Shown here: positions 18,942-28,300 of the stretch, one piece after another | Position numbering within the stretch: the first letter of the stretch is position 1 | Layout of the letters: every line of letters begins with the position of its first letter | Source: Saccharothrix sp. NRRL B-16314 | Lineage (GTDB): Bacteria > Actinomycetota > Actinomycetes > Mycobacteriales > Pseudonocardiaceae | Assembly: GCF_000716595.1 (NCBI RefSeq) | Contig: NZ_JNXC01000001.1 | Coordinates: 806,001 to 870,000 of the forward strand | Direction of reading: 5' to 3' | Length of the DNA stretch: 64,000 bases | Made by a program: the position numbers and the translations under genes | Notes under the pieces: model-generated | Database searches by the model: none | What the model was told of the DNA's origin: nothing | The model's input: only the letters and a program-made list of their open reading frames with translations

Positions 18942-20585
18942 ATGGCATCAACACCCACCACCAAGTCACAGGTCCAGGCCTACCGCTTCGTGCTGCGCAG
19001 GATGCAGTCCGCCCTGGTGCGCAGAGACGCGGTGATGCTGCACGACCCGATGCGCACGCACTCTCGCGCGACCGCGGTGGGTGTCCTGCTGGGCATCATC
19101 GGCATGATCGGGTTCCTCATCTTCGGCTTCTTCTCGCCGGACCCGCAGCTCGACAAGGACACGCAGATCGCCATCTCCAAGGAGACCGGCCAGGTCTACG
19201 TCGTGCGCGAGATCGGCAACGCGAGGACGTTGGTCCCGATGACGAACCTGGCGTCCGCGCGGCTGTTGCTGTTGCAGCTGCAGACCCCGGACACGAGCCA
19301 GCAGTCGGTCGGCGGCGGTGACGCGGCGGCCGGTGCGGTCAACCAGGCGCCGCAGGTCGCGGGCGGCACGCCGAAACTGGTCAGCGAGAAGGCTTTGTCG
19401 AAGCTGCCCAAGGGCCGGTTGACCGGTATCCCGGACGGCCCGGACGTGCTGCCCAAGCCGGAGGACCGGATCGGTTCGGACTGGTCCGTGTGCGACACGC
19501 TGCACTTGGACGAGTCGCTGAACGACCCGTCGGCGCCGGGCAAGTTCACCACCACCGTGCTGGCCGGCATCAGCGGCGGCGGCGAGCTGCTCGACGGCAA
19601 CCGCGCCCTGCTGGTGCGGGCGGGCACCGACGACAAGCAGGCGTACCTGATCTACAAGGCGCCGGTGAACTCCAAGATCACGTCGACGTCCACGGTGCGG
19701 GCGAAGGTCGACCTGAGCAACGCCGAGGTCCGCACCGCGCTGAACCTGGCGAACAAGAAGCCGCGGGCGATCAGCACCGGTCTGCTCAACGCGATCCCCG
19801 AGGCGAAGCCGTTGGTGGCGCCCGAGATCCCGAACCGCGGCCAGCCGGTGACGTACATCACCAGGCCGAGCGGCCTGAAGGTCGGCGCGGTGATCGAGGT
19901 CCGCCGGTCCGGCGCGGACTCCGAGTTCCACGTGGTGCTGAAGGACGGCCTGCAGAAGGTCAGCCGGGCCGCGGCCGACCTGCTCCGCGCGGCCTACGCG
20001 CAGGGCGCCGAGCCGAAGCTGGTCGACATCGCGGACATCAACGACGCGCAGACCACCGAGCAGCTCGACTTCGCCGACTACCCGCCGGACGTGCCGGAGG
20101 TGTTGGAGGCCAACCAGAACAACCGGGTGATCTGCCTCGGCTGGCAGGCGAAGGACGTCACGTCGGACAACAAGTCCCAGCACACCAAGGTGACCATCGC
20201 GCCGTCGCTGCCGATCCCGGCCGACGCCCGACCGGTGTCCATCAACCAGGTCGGCGCGACCGGCGAGGTCGTCGGCGAGTTCGTGATGATGCCGGGCAAG
20301 TCGGCCGTGGTGCGCAGTTCGACGTCCACCCAGGACTTCGGCAGCGGACCGATCCACCTGATCACCGGCCGCGGCGTGAAGTACGGCATCCCGGACACGA
20401 CGACGAGCGGCGCGCTGGGCTTGGGCGGGGACGGTTTCGCACCCGGGCCGGAGTCGATCCTGCGACTGCTGCCCAACGGGCCGCAGCTCAACCGCAACGA
20501 GGCCGCCCGCAGCTGGGACTCCATCCCGGCGCCGAAGAGCAACAGCCTGCTGCCCGAGGAGCAGGCGAAGAAGCAGGGCAGCTGA
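18942..20585 (+). CDS. eccB: Type VII secretion protein EccB
   Basis: Core ESX membrane component with a large extracytoplasmic domain. It has 547 residues: a cytoplasmic N-terminus (MASTPTTKSQVQAYRFVLRR, the family start), one transmembrane helix (about 43-65), then repeat-like periplasmic domains. Two conserved cysteines (in 'DWSVCDTLH' and 'NRVICLGW') probably form the family disulfide. ATG 18942 is chosen because the family N-terminus starts there; the longer opening from 18783 is leader sequence. A TATCGT hexamer at 18898-18903 may be a -10 element. Confidence 0.95.
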   Translation: MASTPTTKSQVQAYRFVLRRMQSALVRRDAVMLHDPMRTHSRATAVGVLLGIIGMIGFLIFGFFSPDPQLDKDTQIAISKETGQVYVVREIGNARTLVPMTNLASARLLLLQLQTPDTSQQSVGGGDAAAGAVNQAPQVAGGTPKLVSEKALSKLPKGRLTGIPDGPDVLPKPEDRIGSDWSVCDTLHLDESLNDPSAPGKFTTTVLAGISGGGELLDGNRALLVRAGTDDKQAYLIYKAPVNSKITSTSTVRAKVDLSNAEVRTALNLANKKPRAISTGLLNAIPEAKPLVAPEIPNRGQPVTYITRPSGLKVGAVIEVRRSGADSEFHVVLKDGLQKVSRAAADLLRAAYAQGAEPKLVDIADINDAQTTEQLDFADYPPDVPEVLEANQNNRVICLGWQAKDVTSDNKSQHTKVTIAPSLPIPADARPVSINQVGATGEVVGEFVMMPGKSAVVRSSTSTQDFGSGPIHLITGRGVKYGIPDTTTSGALGLGGDGFAPGPESILRLLPNGPQLNRNEAARSWDSIPAPKSNSLLPEEQAKKQGS

Positions 20586-20640
20586 CCCCGTTCGGCGGAA
20601 CCGGCGTGGGCCGGTTCCCGTCAGAGGTGCGGGAGGTGTC

Positions 20641-21012
20641 GTGGTGAACGAGGTCACACGCAGGCCCGCGGTCGCGGCGACGGGCACCGGGCAGGTGTCG
20701 GTCGACCCGCGGTGGGTGGAGCTGTACGCGAAGCGGGTGGACGAGGCGGCCGAGGAGCTGACCCGTGCGCGGGCCGAGCTCCGGGAGGAGCCGGTGCGCC
20801 CGCAGAGCTTCGGTGAGCTGGGGCGGACGTTGCGCAACGCCGAGGCGTACGGCCGGGCGGCGGCGATGCTGAACCAGCAGCTCGACCGGGCGTGCGAAGT
20901 GCTGACGTCGGCGGCGAAGGGCCTGCACGAGGTGGCCGAGCACTACGGCGCGCAGGACGACGAAGCGGTCGCGATGATCAAGGCCGTGGAACGCCGGACG
21001 GGGTCGCTCTGA
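20641..21012 (+). CDS. EspC-like type VII secretion-associated protein
   Basis: The 123-residue helical protein has two predicted long helices separated near residues 50-58. The C-terminal helix ends in Y102-GAQ-D106, matching the YxxxD/E type VII export signal, and 'AAKGLHEVAEHYGAQDDEAV' resembles the EspC (DUF2580) family. GGGAGG at 20631 precedes tandem GTG codons (20641 and 20644), either of which could start translation. It overlaps the next gene by one base (TGATG), suggesting they are made as a pair. Confidence 0.75.
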   Translation: MVNEVTRRPAVAATGTGQVSVDPRWVELYAKRVDEAAEELTRARAELREEPVRPQSFGELGRTLRNAEAYGRAAAMLNQQLDRACEVLTSAAKGLHEVAEHYGAQDDEAVAMIKAVERRTGSL

Positions 21013-22091
21013 TGCGGGGCAAGGACGGCAGGCAGATCGCCGCCGCGGTCGGGCCGGAGCTGGACTACCTGTCCGGGATCAGCCGGCGGCTCGGCGTGCG
21101 CGACCTCGTGGCGGACTACTTCACGCCGGTCGTCGGCGACTGGAACGACCTGAGCGACGAGGCGGAGCGCTGGCGCAAGGCCGGGCTCGTCGCCGAGCAC
21201 GTGACGCGCGACCTGACCAAGCCGCTGGGCAAGCTCGACTCGGCGTGGCAGGGCAAGGACGCGGATTCGTTCGTGGAGCACATGCGCACGGTCGGCTTGG
21301 CCGGGCACGACATGTCCGACGCGATGCACGCGATGGGCGAGGCGCTGGACCACACCGCCGACGGCATCCGCGACATCGTCGAGGACATGTCGCGGGTGTT
21401 CGCCGACGCGGCCGACGCGGTGTCCGGCGCGGCGGCGTTGCCGGTGGACGGCGACCGGCGCGTGGTCGAGGCGCTGGACGAGCTGCACGACCCGGCGAAG
21501 GAGCTGCACGAGTCGGTGCGCGACGTGCTGGAGGCGTTCCTCCGGCTGTGCGACGGGGTTTCCGGCTCGTCGGACTTCGCCGACGTGAAGATGGAGCACA
21601 AGTACCCCGAGCAGAACTGGGCGTTCACGGAGCCGGCCAAGCCGGACAAGCCGACCGTGCCGCGAGCCCCGGCCACACCGCCCGCCGAGACCAAGCCGGC
21701 CGCCGCTGGTTCGGGCTCCGGCGGCGGGATGCCGGGTGGCGGTGGCGGCGGTGTTCCCGGCGGCGGCGGTGGTGGCGTGCCCGGTGGTGTGGCCGGCGGG
21801 GGTGCCCCGGAACGCATGCAGCAGGGCGGTTCGACGGCGGTGGCCGAGCCGCACCCCGTGGAACAGGGCGCCCGTCCGGCAGCCGCCGCGGCGGCGGGTC
21901 CGTCCGGCACGCCGTCCGCCGGTGGTGGCGCCGGGATGATGGGCGGCATGGGGATGATGGGCGGCGCCGGCGCGGGCGGTCAGCAGGGCGGCGAGAAGGA
22001 GCACAAGTCGAAGGTCCAGCTGGCGGGCTCGACCGAGCAGGTCTTCGGCAAGCCCAAGAAGTCCGCACCGCCCGTCCTCGGCGAGGACTGA
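21012..22091 (+). CDS. WXG100-domain protein with Gly/Pro-rich tail
   Basis: The 359-residue protein has a helical N-terminal half (about 1-200) containing W79-Q-G81 in 'LDSAWQGKDADSF', consistent with a WXG100/LXG-like hairpin. A Pro/Gly-rich low-complexity region (about 215-330) and a C-terminal block rich in Met-Gly then charged residues (GGQQGGEKEHKSK, ending PPVLGED) follow. The same tail type recurs in the 995-residue protein at 48658. The ATG overlaps the upstream EspC-like stop. It is likely a type VII substrate or substrate partner; no toxin domain is seen. Confidence 0.75.
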   Translation: MRGKDGRQIAAAVGPELDYLSGISRRLGVRDLVADYFTPVVGDWNDLSDEAERWRKAGLVAEHVTRDLTKPLGKLDSAWQGKDADSFVEHMRTVGLAGHDMSDAMHAMGEALDHTADGIRDIVEDMSRVFADAADAVSGAAALPVDGDRRVVEALDELHDPAKELHESVRDVLEAFLRLCDGVSGSSDFADVKMEHKYPEQNWAFTEPAKPDKPTVPRAPATPPAETKPAAAGSGSGGGMPGGGGGGVPGGGGGGVPGGVAGGGAPERMQQGGSTAVAEPHPVEQGARPAAAAAAGPSGTPSAGGGAGMMGGMGMMGGAGAGGQQGGEKEHKSKVQLAGSTEQVFGKPKKSAPPVLGED

Positions 22092-22097
22092 GCGCGG

Positions 22098-22135
22098 ACG
22101 GCGCGGCAGGCGAACGACGGCGCGGCAGGCGAACG
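22098..22135. repeat. Two perfect 19-nt tandem repeats
   Basis: The units at 22098-22116 and 22117-22135 are identical (acggcgcggcaggcgaacg). They lie between convergent genes just before the bidirectional terminator. No function is suggested. Confidence 0.85.
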
Positions 22136-22136
22136 A

Positions 22137-22167
22137 AGAAGGGCCGCCCGAGGTGGGCGGCCCTTCT
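22137..22167. terminator. Bidirectional terminator between convergent genes
   Basis: A 13-bp perfect stem (22137-22149 with 22155-22167) and a 5-nt loop separate the plus-strand WXG protein gene (ends 22091) from minus-strand mycP (ends 22183). Confidence 0.85.
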
Positions 22168-22182
22168 CCTGTCTCCAGTGGA

Positions 22183-23616
22183 CTAGATCGACGAGCGTCT
22201 CGCGGGGACGGTGGCCCGCCTGGCCCGGTTGCGGTTGACGGTGTGCACGATGAAGAGCGTCAGCAGCAGGAGCCCGACGCCCGCGCCCGTGCCGGACAGC
22301 GCCACGATCATCGGCGCGTTGTTCGGCGGGTCCAGCGGGTCGAGGGTCGTCATCAGCTGCGTGGGCTTCACCGGCTTCGCGCCCTCGCGCTCGGACGGCA
22401 GTTCGGCGGTCAGCGCGGCGACCGGGTTGATGATCCCGTAGCCGACCTTGTGGTTCCGGCCGCTCGGGTTGCCCGGGTGCTGCGCGGTGGCCTTGATCCG
22501 GTCCATCACCTGGCGCGCGTTCAGGTGCGGGAAGCGCTCGCGCACCAGCGCCGCCACGCCCGCCACGTACGGCGACGCGAAGCTGGTGCCCTGGATGAGG
22601 GAGAGCTGCCCGTTGGGGTCGGCGTTGGCGTCGGTCAGGCCCTTGCCGGCCGGGTCGAGCGTGACGATGTTCTCGCCGGGCGCGGCCACGCTGACCCACG
22701 GGCCCCACACCGAGAACGACGACACCTCGCCGTCGATGTTGACCGACCCGACGGACAGCACGTCGTCGGCGTACCACGGCGGTGACGCGACGACCTTGAC
22801 GTTCGCCGGGTTCTGGTTGTCGTTCTGGGCGGCGCACCCGCCCTGCGAGTCGATGTTGCCCGCCGCGGTCACGATGACGACGTCCTTCTCGTTGACCGCC
22901 CAGTCGATCGCGGCCTGGAGCTGGCGCTCCTGGTCGCTGGGCTCGCGCGGCGGTTCGCACGCGGTCAGCGAGATGTTGACGACCTTCGCGCCCTTGGTCG
23001 CGGAGGCCACGATGGCCTGCGCCAGGGTGCCGACCTTGCCCGCGGACGCCCGGTTGTCCAGCTTCGCCGGGTCCTCGTAGTTGTAGTGGTCGCTGGTCTG
23101 GCGGATCGCCAGCACGTTCGCCTCGGGTGCGGCGCCGACGAACCCGGTCTCGTCGTCCCGGCTGGCCGCCGCCACGCCCGCGACCTCGGTGCCGTGGCCG
23201 TCGCAGTCGACGATCCCGCGGTCGTTGGTCTCCACGTAGTCGCCGCCCGGCGTGACCCGGCCGGCGAGCCGCGGGTGCTCGGCGTTGACGCCGGTGTCGA
23301 TGATCGCCAGCATGACGCCCTTGCCGGTGGCGAAGCGGTGCGCTTCCTCCAGCCGGAGCTGCATCTGGCCCCAGGGCTTGTTCGGGATGCGCTTGTCACC
23401 CGTGCCCGAGGTGATGCACTGCGTCTTCTTCTGGTAGTTGACGTCTTCTTTGGGGTCCGTGAACGGCCTGAAGGCGCCCTTGTCGACGGGCGGCGGCTGC
23501 GAGTTCGGCCGGCTGTCCTGGTTCGTGGTCGTGGTCGGCTGGGCGTGCGCGCCCGGCGCGCTCACGAGCGTCACCGTGACCGCGGCCAGCGCGGCGATCC
23601 TGCGGATGCGCATCAC
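22183..23616 (-). CDS. mycP: Mycosin, membrane-anchored ESX subtilase
   Basis: ESX-associated serine protease that stabilises the secretion complex. It has 477 residues: signal peptide (about 1-25), S8 domain with catalytic D107 (IIDTG), H141 (DGHGTEVAG) and S345 (GTSFASP), oxyanion N254, and a C-terminal transmembrane anchor (about 440-462) followed by a basic tail. The N-terminal extension around 'GAFRPFTDPKEDVNYQKKTQC' with its cysteines is typical of mycosins. GTG 23616 or the next codon ATG 23613 may start it; it lies 4-7 nt after the eccD stop. Confidence 0.95.
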   Translation of the reverse strand: MMRIRRIAALAAVTVTLVSAPGAHAQPTTTTNQDSRPNSQPPPVDKGAFRPFTDPKEDVNYQKKTQCITSGTGDKRIPNKPWGQMQLRLEEAHRFATGKGVMLAIIDTGVNAEHPRLAGRVTPGGDYVETNDRGIVDCDGHGTEVAGVAAASRDDETGFVGAAPEANVLAIRQTSDHYNYEDPAKLDNRASAGKVGTLAQAIVASATKGAKVVNISLTACEPPREPSDQERQLQAAIDWAVNEKDVVIVTAAGNIDSQGGCAAQNDNQNPANVKVVASPPWYADDVLSVGSVNIDGEVSSFSVWGPWVSVAAPGENIVTLDPAGKGLTDANADPNGQLSLIQGTSFASPYVAGVAALVRERFPHLNARQVMDRIKATAQHPGNPSGRNHKVGYGIINPVAALTAELPSEREGAKPVKPTQLMTTLDPLDPPNNAPMIVALSGTGAGVGLLLLTLFIVHTVNRNRARRATVPARRSSI

Positions 23617-23620
23617 GGCC

Positions 23621-25015
23621 TCACGCGGGGATGAGCTGGCGCATGGCCACGTAGAGGTCCATCACCGCCAGCGCCAGCGGCAGCACCGCGGCGATCAGGA
23701 TGGCCTCCAGCACGTCGACCGTGCGCCGCAGCACCGGGGAGAACTTCTGGTTGGGGAAGATCACGCCGAGCACCAGCGCGCCCGCGCCGAGCAGCACGAG
23801 GGTGCCGAACACCCACAGCAGCCGGTCGCCCGGCGAGGACTGCACCAGCCACCCCAGCAGCACGCCCGCGCCCGCGACGAGGCCGCTGGCCAGCAGCGCC
23901 ACCGCCTGCGCGCCGTTCGCGTAGGACCGGCCGCGCAGCAGCAGCACCAGCGTCACCACGATCGCCAGCAGCGGGCCCCAGATGGAGCCGTTGCCCGCGG
24001 CGATCACCGCGAACAGGGCGGCGATGCCGCCGCAGCCGATGATCATGCCGGTCAGGTACTCGTGCGCGTTGGCCGTGCGCCGCTCGATCACGGAGTACTC
24101 CGGGAAGCCGGTGTCCTCCTTGAGGTCCTCGGCGCTGCCCGGCACGGTCGGCAGCGGCAGCTTGGCCAGCTGGATCGTGAGCCGGGGCAGCGCGGACAGC
24201 GCGGCCAGCGCGACGGCCGTGGTCGCCGCCGCGATGCCGTGCATCGGGTGGTCGACGAAGATGCCGATCAGGAACGCGATGGCGCTCAGCGCGCCGGCCG
24301 TGGCGGCGGCGATGAACACCGTGATGCCCCGGCCGATCAGCATGATCGCGGCCGAGGCGAAGATCAGCACCAGCACGCTGGCCAGCAGCAGGCTCGGCCG
24401 TTCGAGCGGGCCGGGCACGATGTAGAGACCCGCCACGTACGCCATCGGCAGGCCGCCGGCCGCGGCGATCAGCACGCCCGTGCCGGTCGCGTTGTAGGAC
24501 CGGGCCACCACGGCGCCCGCGGCCAGCGCCGCGATGGCCACCACGCCCGCGCAGATCGCCGGTGCGAGGTTGCCGCCGCCGCCGAACGGGCCCGCCATCA
24601 GCACCGCGACGGCGGCCGTGATGAGCGCCAACGCGCCCGCGAGGTGGCCGTAGCGCCGGGCCGTGTCCTTGGTCCACGGGCGGAAGCTGTCCGGGTCGGA
24701 CTCGGCGATCGCGTCGACCACGTCGTCGTACAGCGGGGGCGGCGGGTTCTCGTTGCGCTTGCGCAGCTGGAGCAGCTCGCCGTCGACCACGCCGAGCGAC
24801 GCGAGCGTGCGGCTGGGGTCCAACGGGCTGTCGCCCAGCTTGGCCAGTGCCCACCCGCCGTGTCGAACGCCACCGTCCGGAGTGGCCTCCTTGGCCATGT
24901 CCAGCAGCATCGGCAGCAGGTCGGCCACCGCGACGTCGGCGGGCAGCGCGACGTCGATACGCGTTCGCGGCGCAACCACCGTCACCCTGCTGAACACCGT
25001 CGTACCGGTCGCCAC
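23621..25015 (-). CDS. eccD: Type VII secretion membrane channel component EccD
   Basis: Main membrane-spanning ESX subunit. It has 464 residues: an N-terminal ubiquitin-like domain (about 1-90, 'FSRVTVVAPRTRIDVALPADVAVADLLPMLL') followed by about eleven transmembrane helices. GTG start at 25015. It is the first gene of the eccD-mycP minus-strand pair and is divergent from eccC. This ESX-4 order (eccB, mycP/eccD divergent from eccC) matches the mycobacterial arrangement. Confidence 0.95.
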   Translation of the reverse strand: MATGTTVFSRVTVVAPRTRIDVALPADVAVADLLPMLLDMAKEATPDGGVRHGGWALAKLGDSPLDPSRTLASLGVVDGELLQLRKRNENPPPPLYDDVVDAIAESDPDSFRPWTKDTARRYGHLAGALALITAAVAVLMAGPFGGGGNLAPAICAGVVAIAALAAGAVVARSYNATGTGVLIAAAGGLPMAYVAGLYIVPGPLERPSLLLASVLVLIFASAAIMLIGRGITVFIAAATAGALSAIAFLIGIFVDHPMHGIAAATTAVALAALSALPRLTIQLAKLPLPTVPGSAEDLKEDTGFPEYSVIERRTANAHEYLTGMIIGCGGIAALFAVIAAGNGSIWGPLLAIVVTLVLLLRGRSYANGAQAVALLASGLVAGAGVLLGWLVQSSPGDRLLWVFGTLVLLGAGALVLGVIFPNQKFSPVLRRTVDVLEAILIAAVLPLALAVMDLYVAMRQLIPA

Positions 25016-25320
25016 CAGCGCCCCCTAAGTCAATGAGTGTGTGCTTGTGGGTCCGTCCGGGACCTTATTGGTCCGGTCGGACGTGCTTCGGTCCGCCCCA
25101 TCGGAGCGGACACAGTATGGACGCAGCGGGTGCCCCGGCAGGGCCGTTCCGCGCAACAGGTGGGACGCGGATTTCACCGACCCCCCGCCGTGCGGGGTTC
25201 CGATGCGCCATAGTGTCGGTTGCCACGGGTGGCTCGTGCCGCTGGTGGCCCGCCCGTCTTCCCGGTCCTGCCGGGACGGGGGGATCGCAACGGGATCGAC
25301 GCTGAAGAGGTGCCTGTCAG
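25016..25320. promoter_or_regulatory. Divergent eccD/eccC intergenic region
   Basis: 305 bp with no gene. It must hold the promoters for eccD-mycP (minus) and eccC (plus). TAGTGT at 25211-25216 and CAGTAT at 25112-25117 are possible plus-strand -10 hexamers, but neither has a convincing -35. Repeated GGTCCG-type words (25050-25100) may be operator sequence. No specific regulator can be assigned. Confidence 0.4.
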
Positions 25321-28300
25321 GTGAGCACGCTGCAGTTCAAGCGCACGGCACGCCTCGCCGCTCCCCGCCCGCCCGGTGGTGAGGTCCACCTCGAACCGCC
25401 ACCCGAGGTGCCCCGGGTCATCCCCGGCAACATCATGATGAAGGCGATGCCCGTCGTCATGATCGTGGCGTCCGTCGGGATGATGGTGCTGATGTTCCAG
25501 TACAGCGCCCGCAGCCCGGCGGCGATGATCATGCCGGGCATGATGCTGATCTCGACCATCGGCATGATGGCGGGCGGCATGGGCGGCGGCAAGGGCCAGA
25601 AGAAGGCCGAGATGAACGAGGACCGCAAGGACTACCTGCGGTACCTCGGCCAGATGCGGGACCGCGCCCGTGAGGCCGCCAACGAGCAGCGCGCCGAGCG
25701 CGAGTGGGTCCACCCCGACCCCCAGATGCTCTGGTCCCTGGCCACCACCCGGCGCATGTGGGAACGCCGGCAGAACGACCCCGACTTCTGCCACCTGCGC
25801 GCGGGCCGCGGCTCGCAGCGGCTGGCCACCCGGCTCGTGCCGCCGCAGACCGGTCCGGTCGAGGAGTTGGAGCCGATCGCGACGCTGGCGCTGCGCCGGT
25901 TCGTGCGCGCCCACTCGCTCGTGCCCGACCTGCCGATCTCCATCGCGCTGCGCGGCTTCGCCGCCGTCGGCCTGCTCGGCGACATCGAGGAGAAGCGCGG
26001 CCTGGCCCGCGCCCTGCTCGCGCAGATGGCGACCTTCCACTCGCCGGACGACCTGCTGATCGCGGTCGTCACCACGGGCCGCACCAAGGCCGAGTGGGAG
26101 TGGATGAAGTGGCTGCCGCACGTGCAGCACCCGCAGATCGTGGACGGCATCGGCCAGATGCGGATGATGGCGAGCTCGCTGGCCGAGGTCGAGCAGATGC
26201 TGGACGACCAGTTGCGCGACCGGCAGCGGTTCACCCGCAACGCGCCGCCGCCCGCCGACCAGCCGCACATCGTGATCGTGATCGACGACGGCGACGTCAC
26301 CCGGGAAGAGCAGATCATCCTGGAGGAGGGCCTGGTCGGCGTCACGCTGCTGGACCTGTCCGAGTCGCTGGGCAACCTGACCGCACGCCGCGGCCTCCGG
26401 CTGGTGATCGAGGACGGCAAGCTCGGCGCGCGCAGCGCGAGCGGTGTCGAGTGGTTCGGCGGACCGGACTGGCTGAGCGTGGTCGAGGCCGAGGCGCTGG
26501 CCCGGCGGATCTCGCCGTACCGGATCGGCGGCGTCGACGCGGGCGGCAGCGACGAGGACCCGCTGTCGATGAGCAACAACCCGCCGCTGCTGGAGTTCCT
26601 CGGCATCCCCGGTGACCCGATGACCTTCGACGTGCAGGGCGCGTGGCGGCCACGGCCGGTGCGCGACCGCTACCGGGTGCCGTTCGGCATCGGCGAGTTC
26701 GGTCAGCAGGTCGAGCTGGACATCAAGGAAGCGGCCATGGAGGGCATGGGCCCGCACGGCCTGTGCATCGGCGCGACCGGTTCCGGCAAGTCCGAGTTCC
26801 TGCGCACGCTGGTGCTGGGCATGCTGGCCACGCACTCGTCGACCTCGCTCAACATGATCCTGGTCGACTTCAAGGGTGGCGCGACGTTCCTCGGCCTGGA
26901 CAAGGCGCCGCACGTCGCCGCGACGATCACCAACCTGGCCGGCGACCTGACCCTGGTCGACCGGATGAAGGACGCCATCGCGGGCGAGGTGTCCCGGCGC
27001 CAGGAAGTGCTGGCCAAGGGCAACTACAAGAACGTGTGGGACTACGAGAAGGCCCGTGAGAACGGCGCCGACATCGACCCGCTGCCCGCGCTGTTCATCT
27101 GCATCGACGAGTTCTCCGAGATGCTGACGGCGAAGCCGGACTTCATCGACATCTTCCTCCAGATCGGTCGTGTCGGCCGGTCGCTCCAGATGCACATGCT
27201 GCTGGCCTCGCAGCGCCTCGAAGAGGGCAAGCTGCGCGGTCTGGACACGTTCCTGTCGTACCGGATCGGTCTGAAGACGTTCTCCGCGGCCGAGTCGCGC
27301 GCCGCGATCGGCGTGCCGGACGCCTACGAGCTGCCGCCCATCCCCGGTTCCGGGTACCTGGGCGTGCAGGGCTCGCCGCTGACGCGGTTCAAGGCGCTGT
27401 ACGTGTCCGGCCCGTACCGGCCCGCCGGGTTGCAGGTCGCCGGCCCGTCCGCGCCGGTGAGCAGCGACAAGCGGCCCCGGTACTTCGTGCCGGACTACAT
27501 CGAGATCCCCAAGGAACCGGTCCGCCCGCTGGAACCGGTCAAGCAGGAGAAGAAGGAAGAGGACAGCAACGAGCCGTCCGAGCTGGAAGTCATCGTCGAA
27601 CGCCTGGTGGGCCAGGGTCCGCCGGCGCACGAGGTGTGGCTGCCGCCGCTCAACGAGCCGCCGTCGCTGGACACCCTGCTGCCGCCGTTGCAGGCCACCG
27701 AGGACCGCGGTCTGACCGCGCCGGGCTTCTTCTCCAACGGCAAGCTCCAGGTGCCGCTCGGCGTGGTGGACAAGCCGTTCGAGCAGCGGCGCGACCTGCT
27801 GTGGGCGGACTTCTCCGGTGCTGCGGGCCACGGCGCGATCGTCGGCGGTCCGCAGTCCGGCAAGTCGATGATGCTGCGCACCCTGATCACGTCCATGGCG
27901 TTGACGCACACCCCCGAGGAAGTGCAGTTCTACTGCCTCGACCTCGGTGGCGGCACGCTCGCGTCACTGGAGAAGCTGCCGCACGTCGGTGGTTTCGCCA
28001 GCCGGTTGGACGTGGACAAGGCGCGCCGGATGGTGGCCGAGCTGTCGGGCCTGATCGCCGAGCGCGAGCAGCGGTTCCGGGCGCAGGGCATCGACTCGAT
28101 GGTCGAGTTCCGCAACCGCCGGCGGCGCGGCGAGATCCGCGACGACAACTTCGGTGACGCGTTCCTGCTGGTCGACGGCTGGATGAACTTCCGGCAGGAG
28201 TTCGAGGCGCTGGAGCCGATGGTGCAGGCGCTGGCCGCGCAGGGTCTGTCGTACGGCGTGCACGTGGTCGTGGCGGCGAACCGGTGGGCGGAGATCCGGC

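Noticed and set aside
16756..18969. A single 737-residue minus-strand protein
   Set aside because: Its first 500 codons are out of frame with EccE, which is clearly encoded at 17475-18812. Only the last 240 codons (from GTG 17478) make a plausible coupled gene.
25174..27909. A 911-codon minus-strand open frame opposite eccC
   Set aside because: Antisense shadow of eccC caused by third-position GC bias; no recognisable domain.
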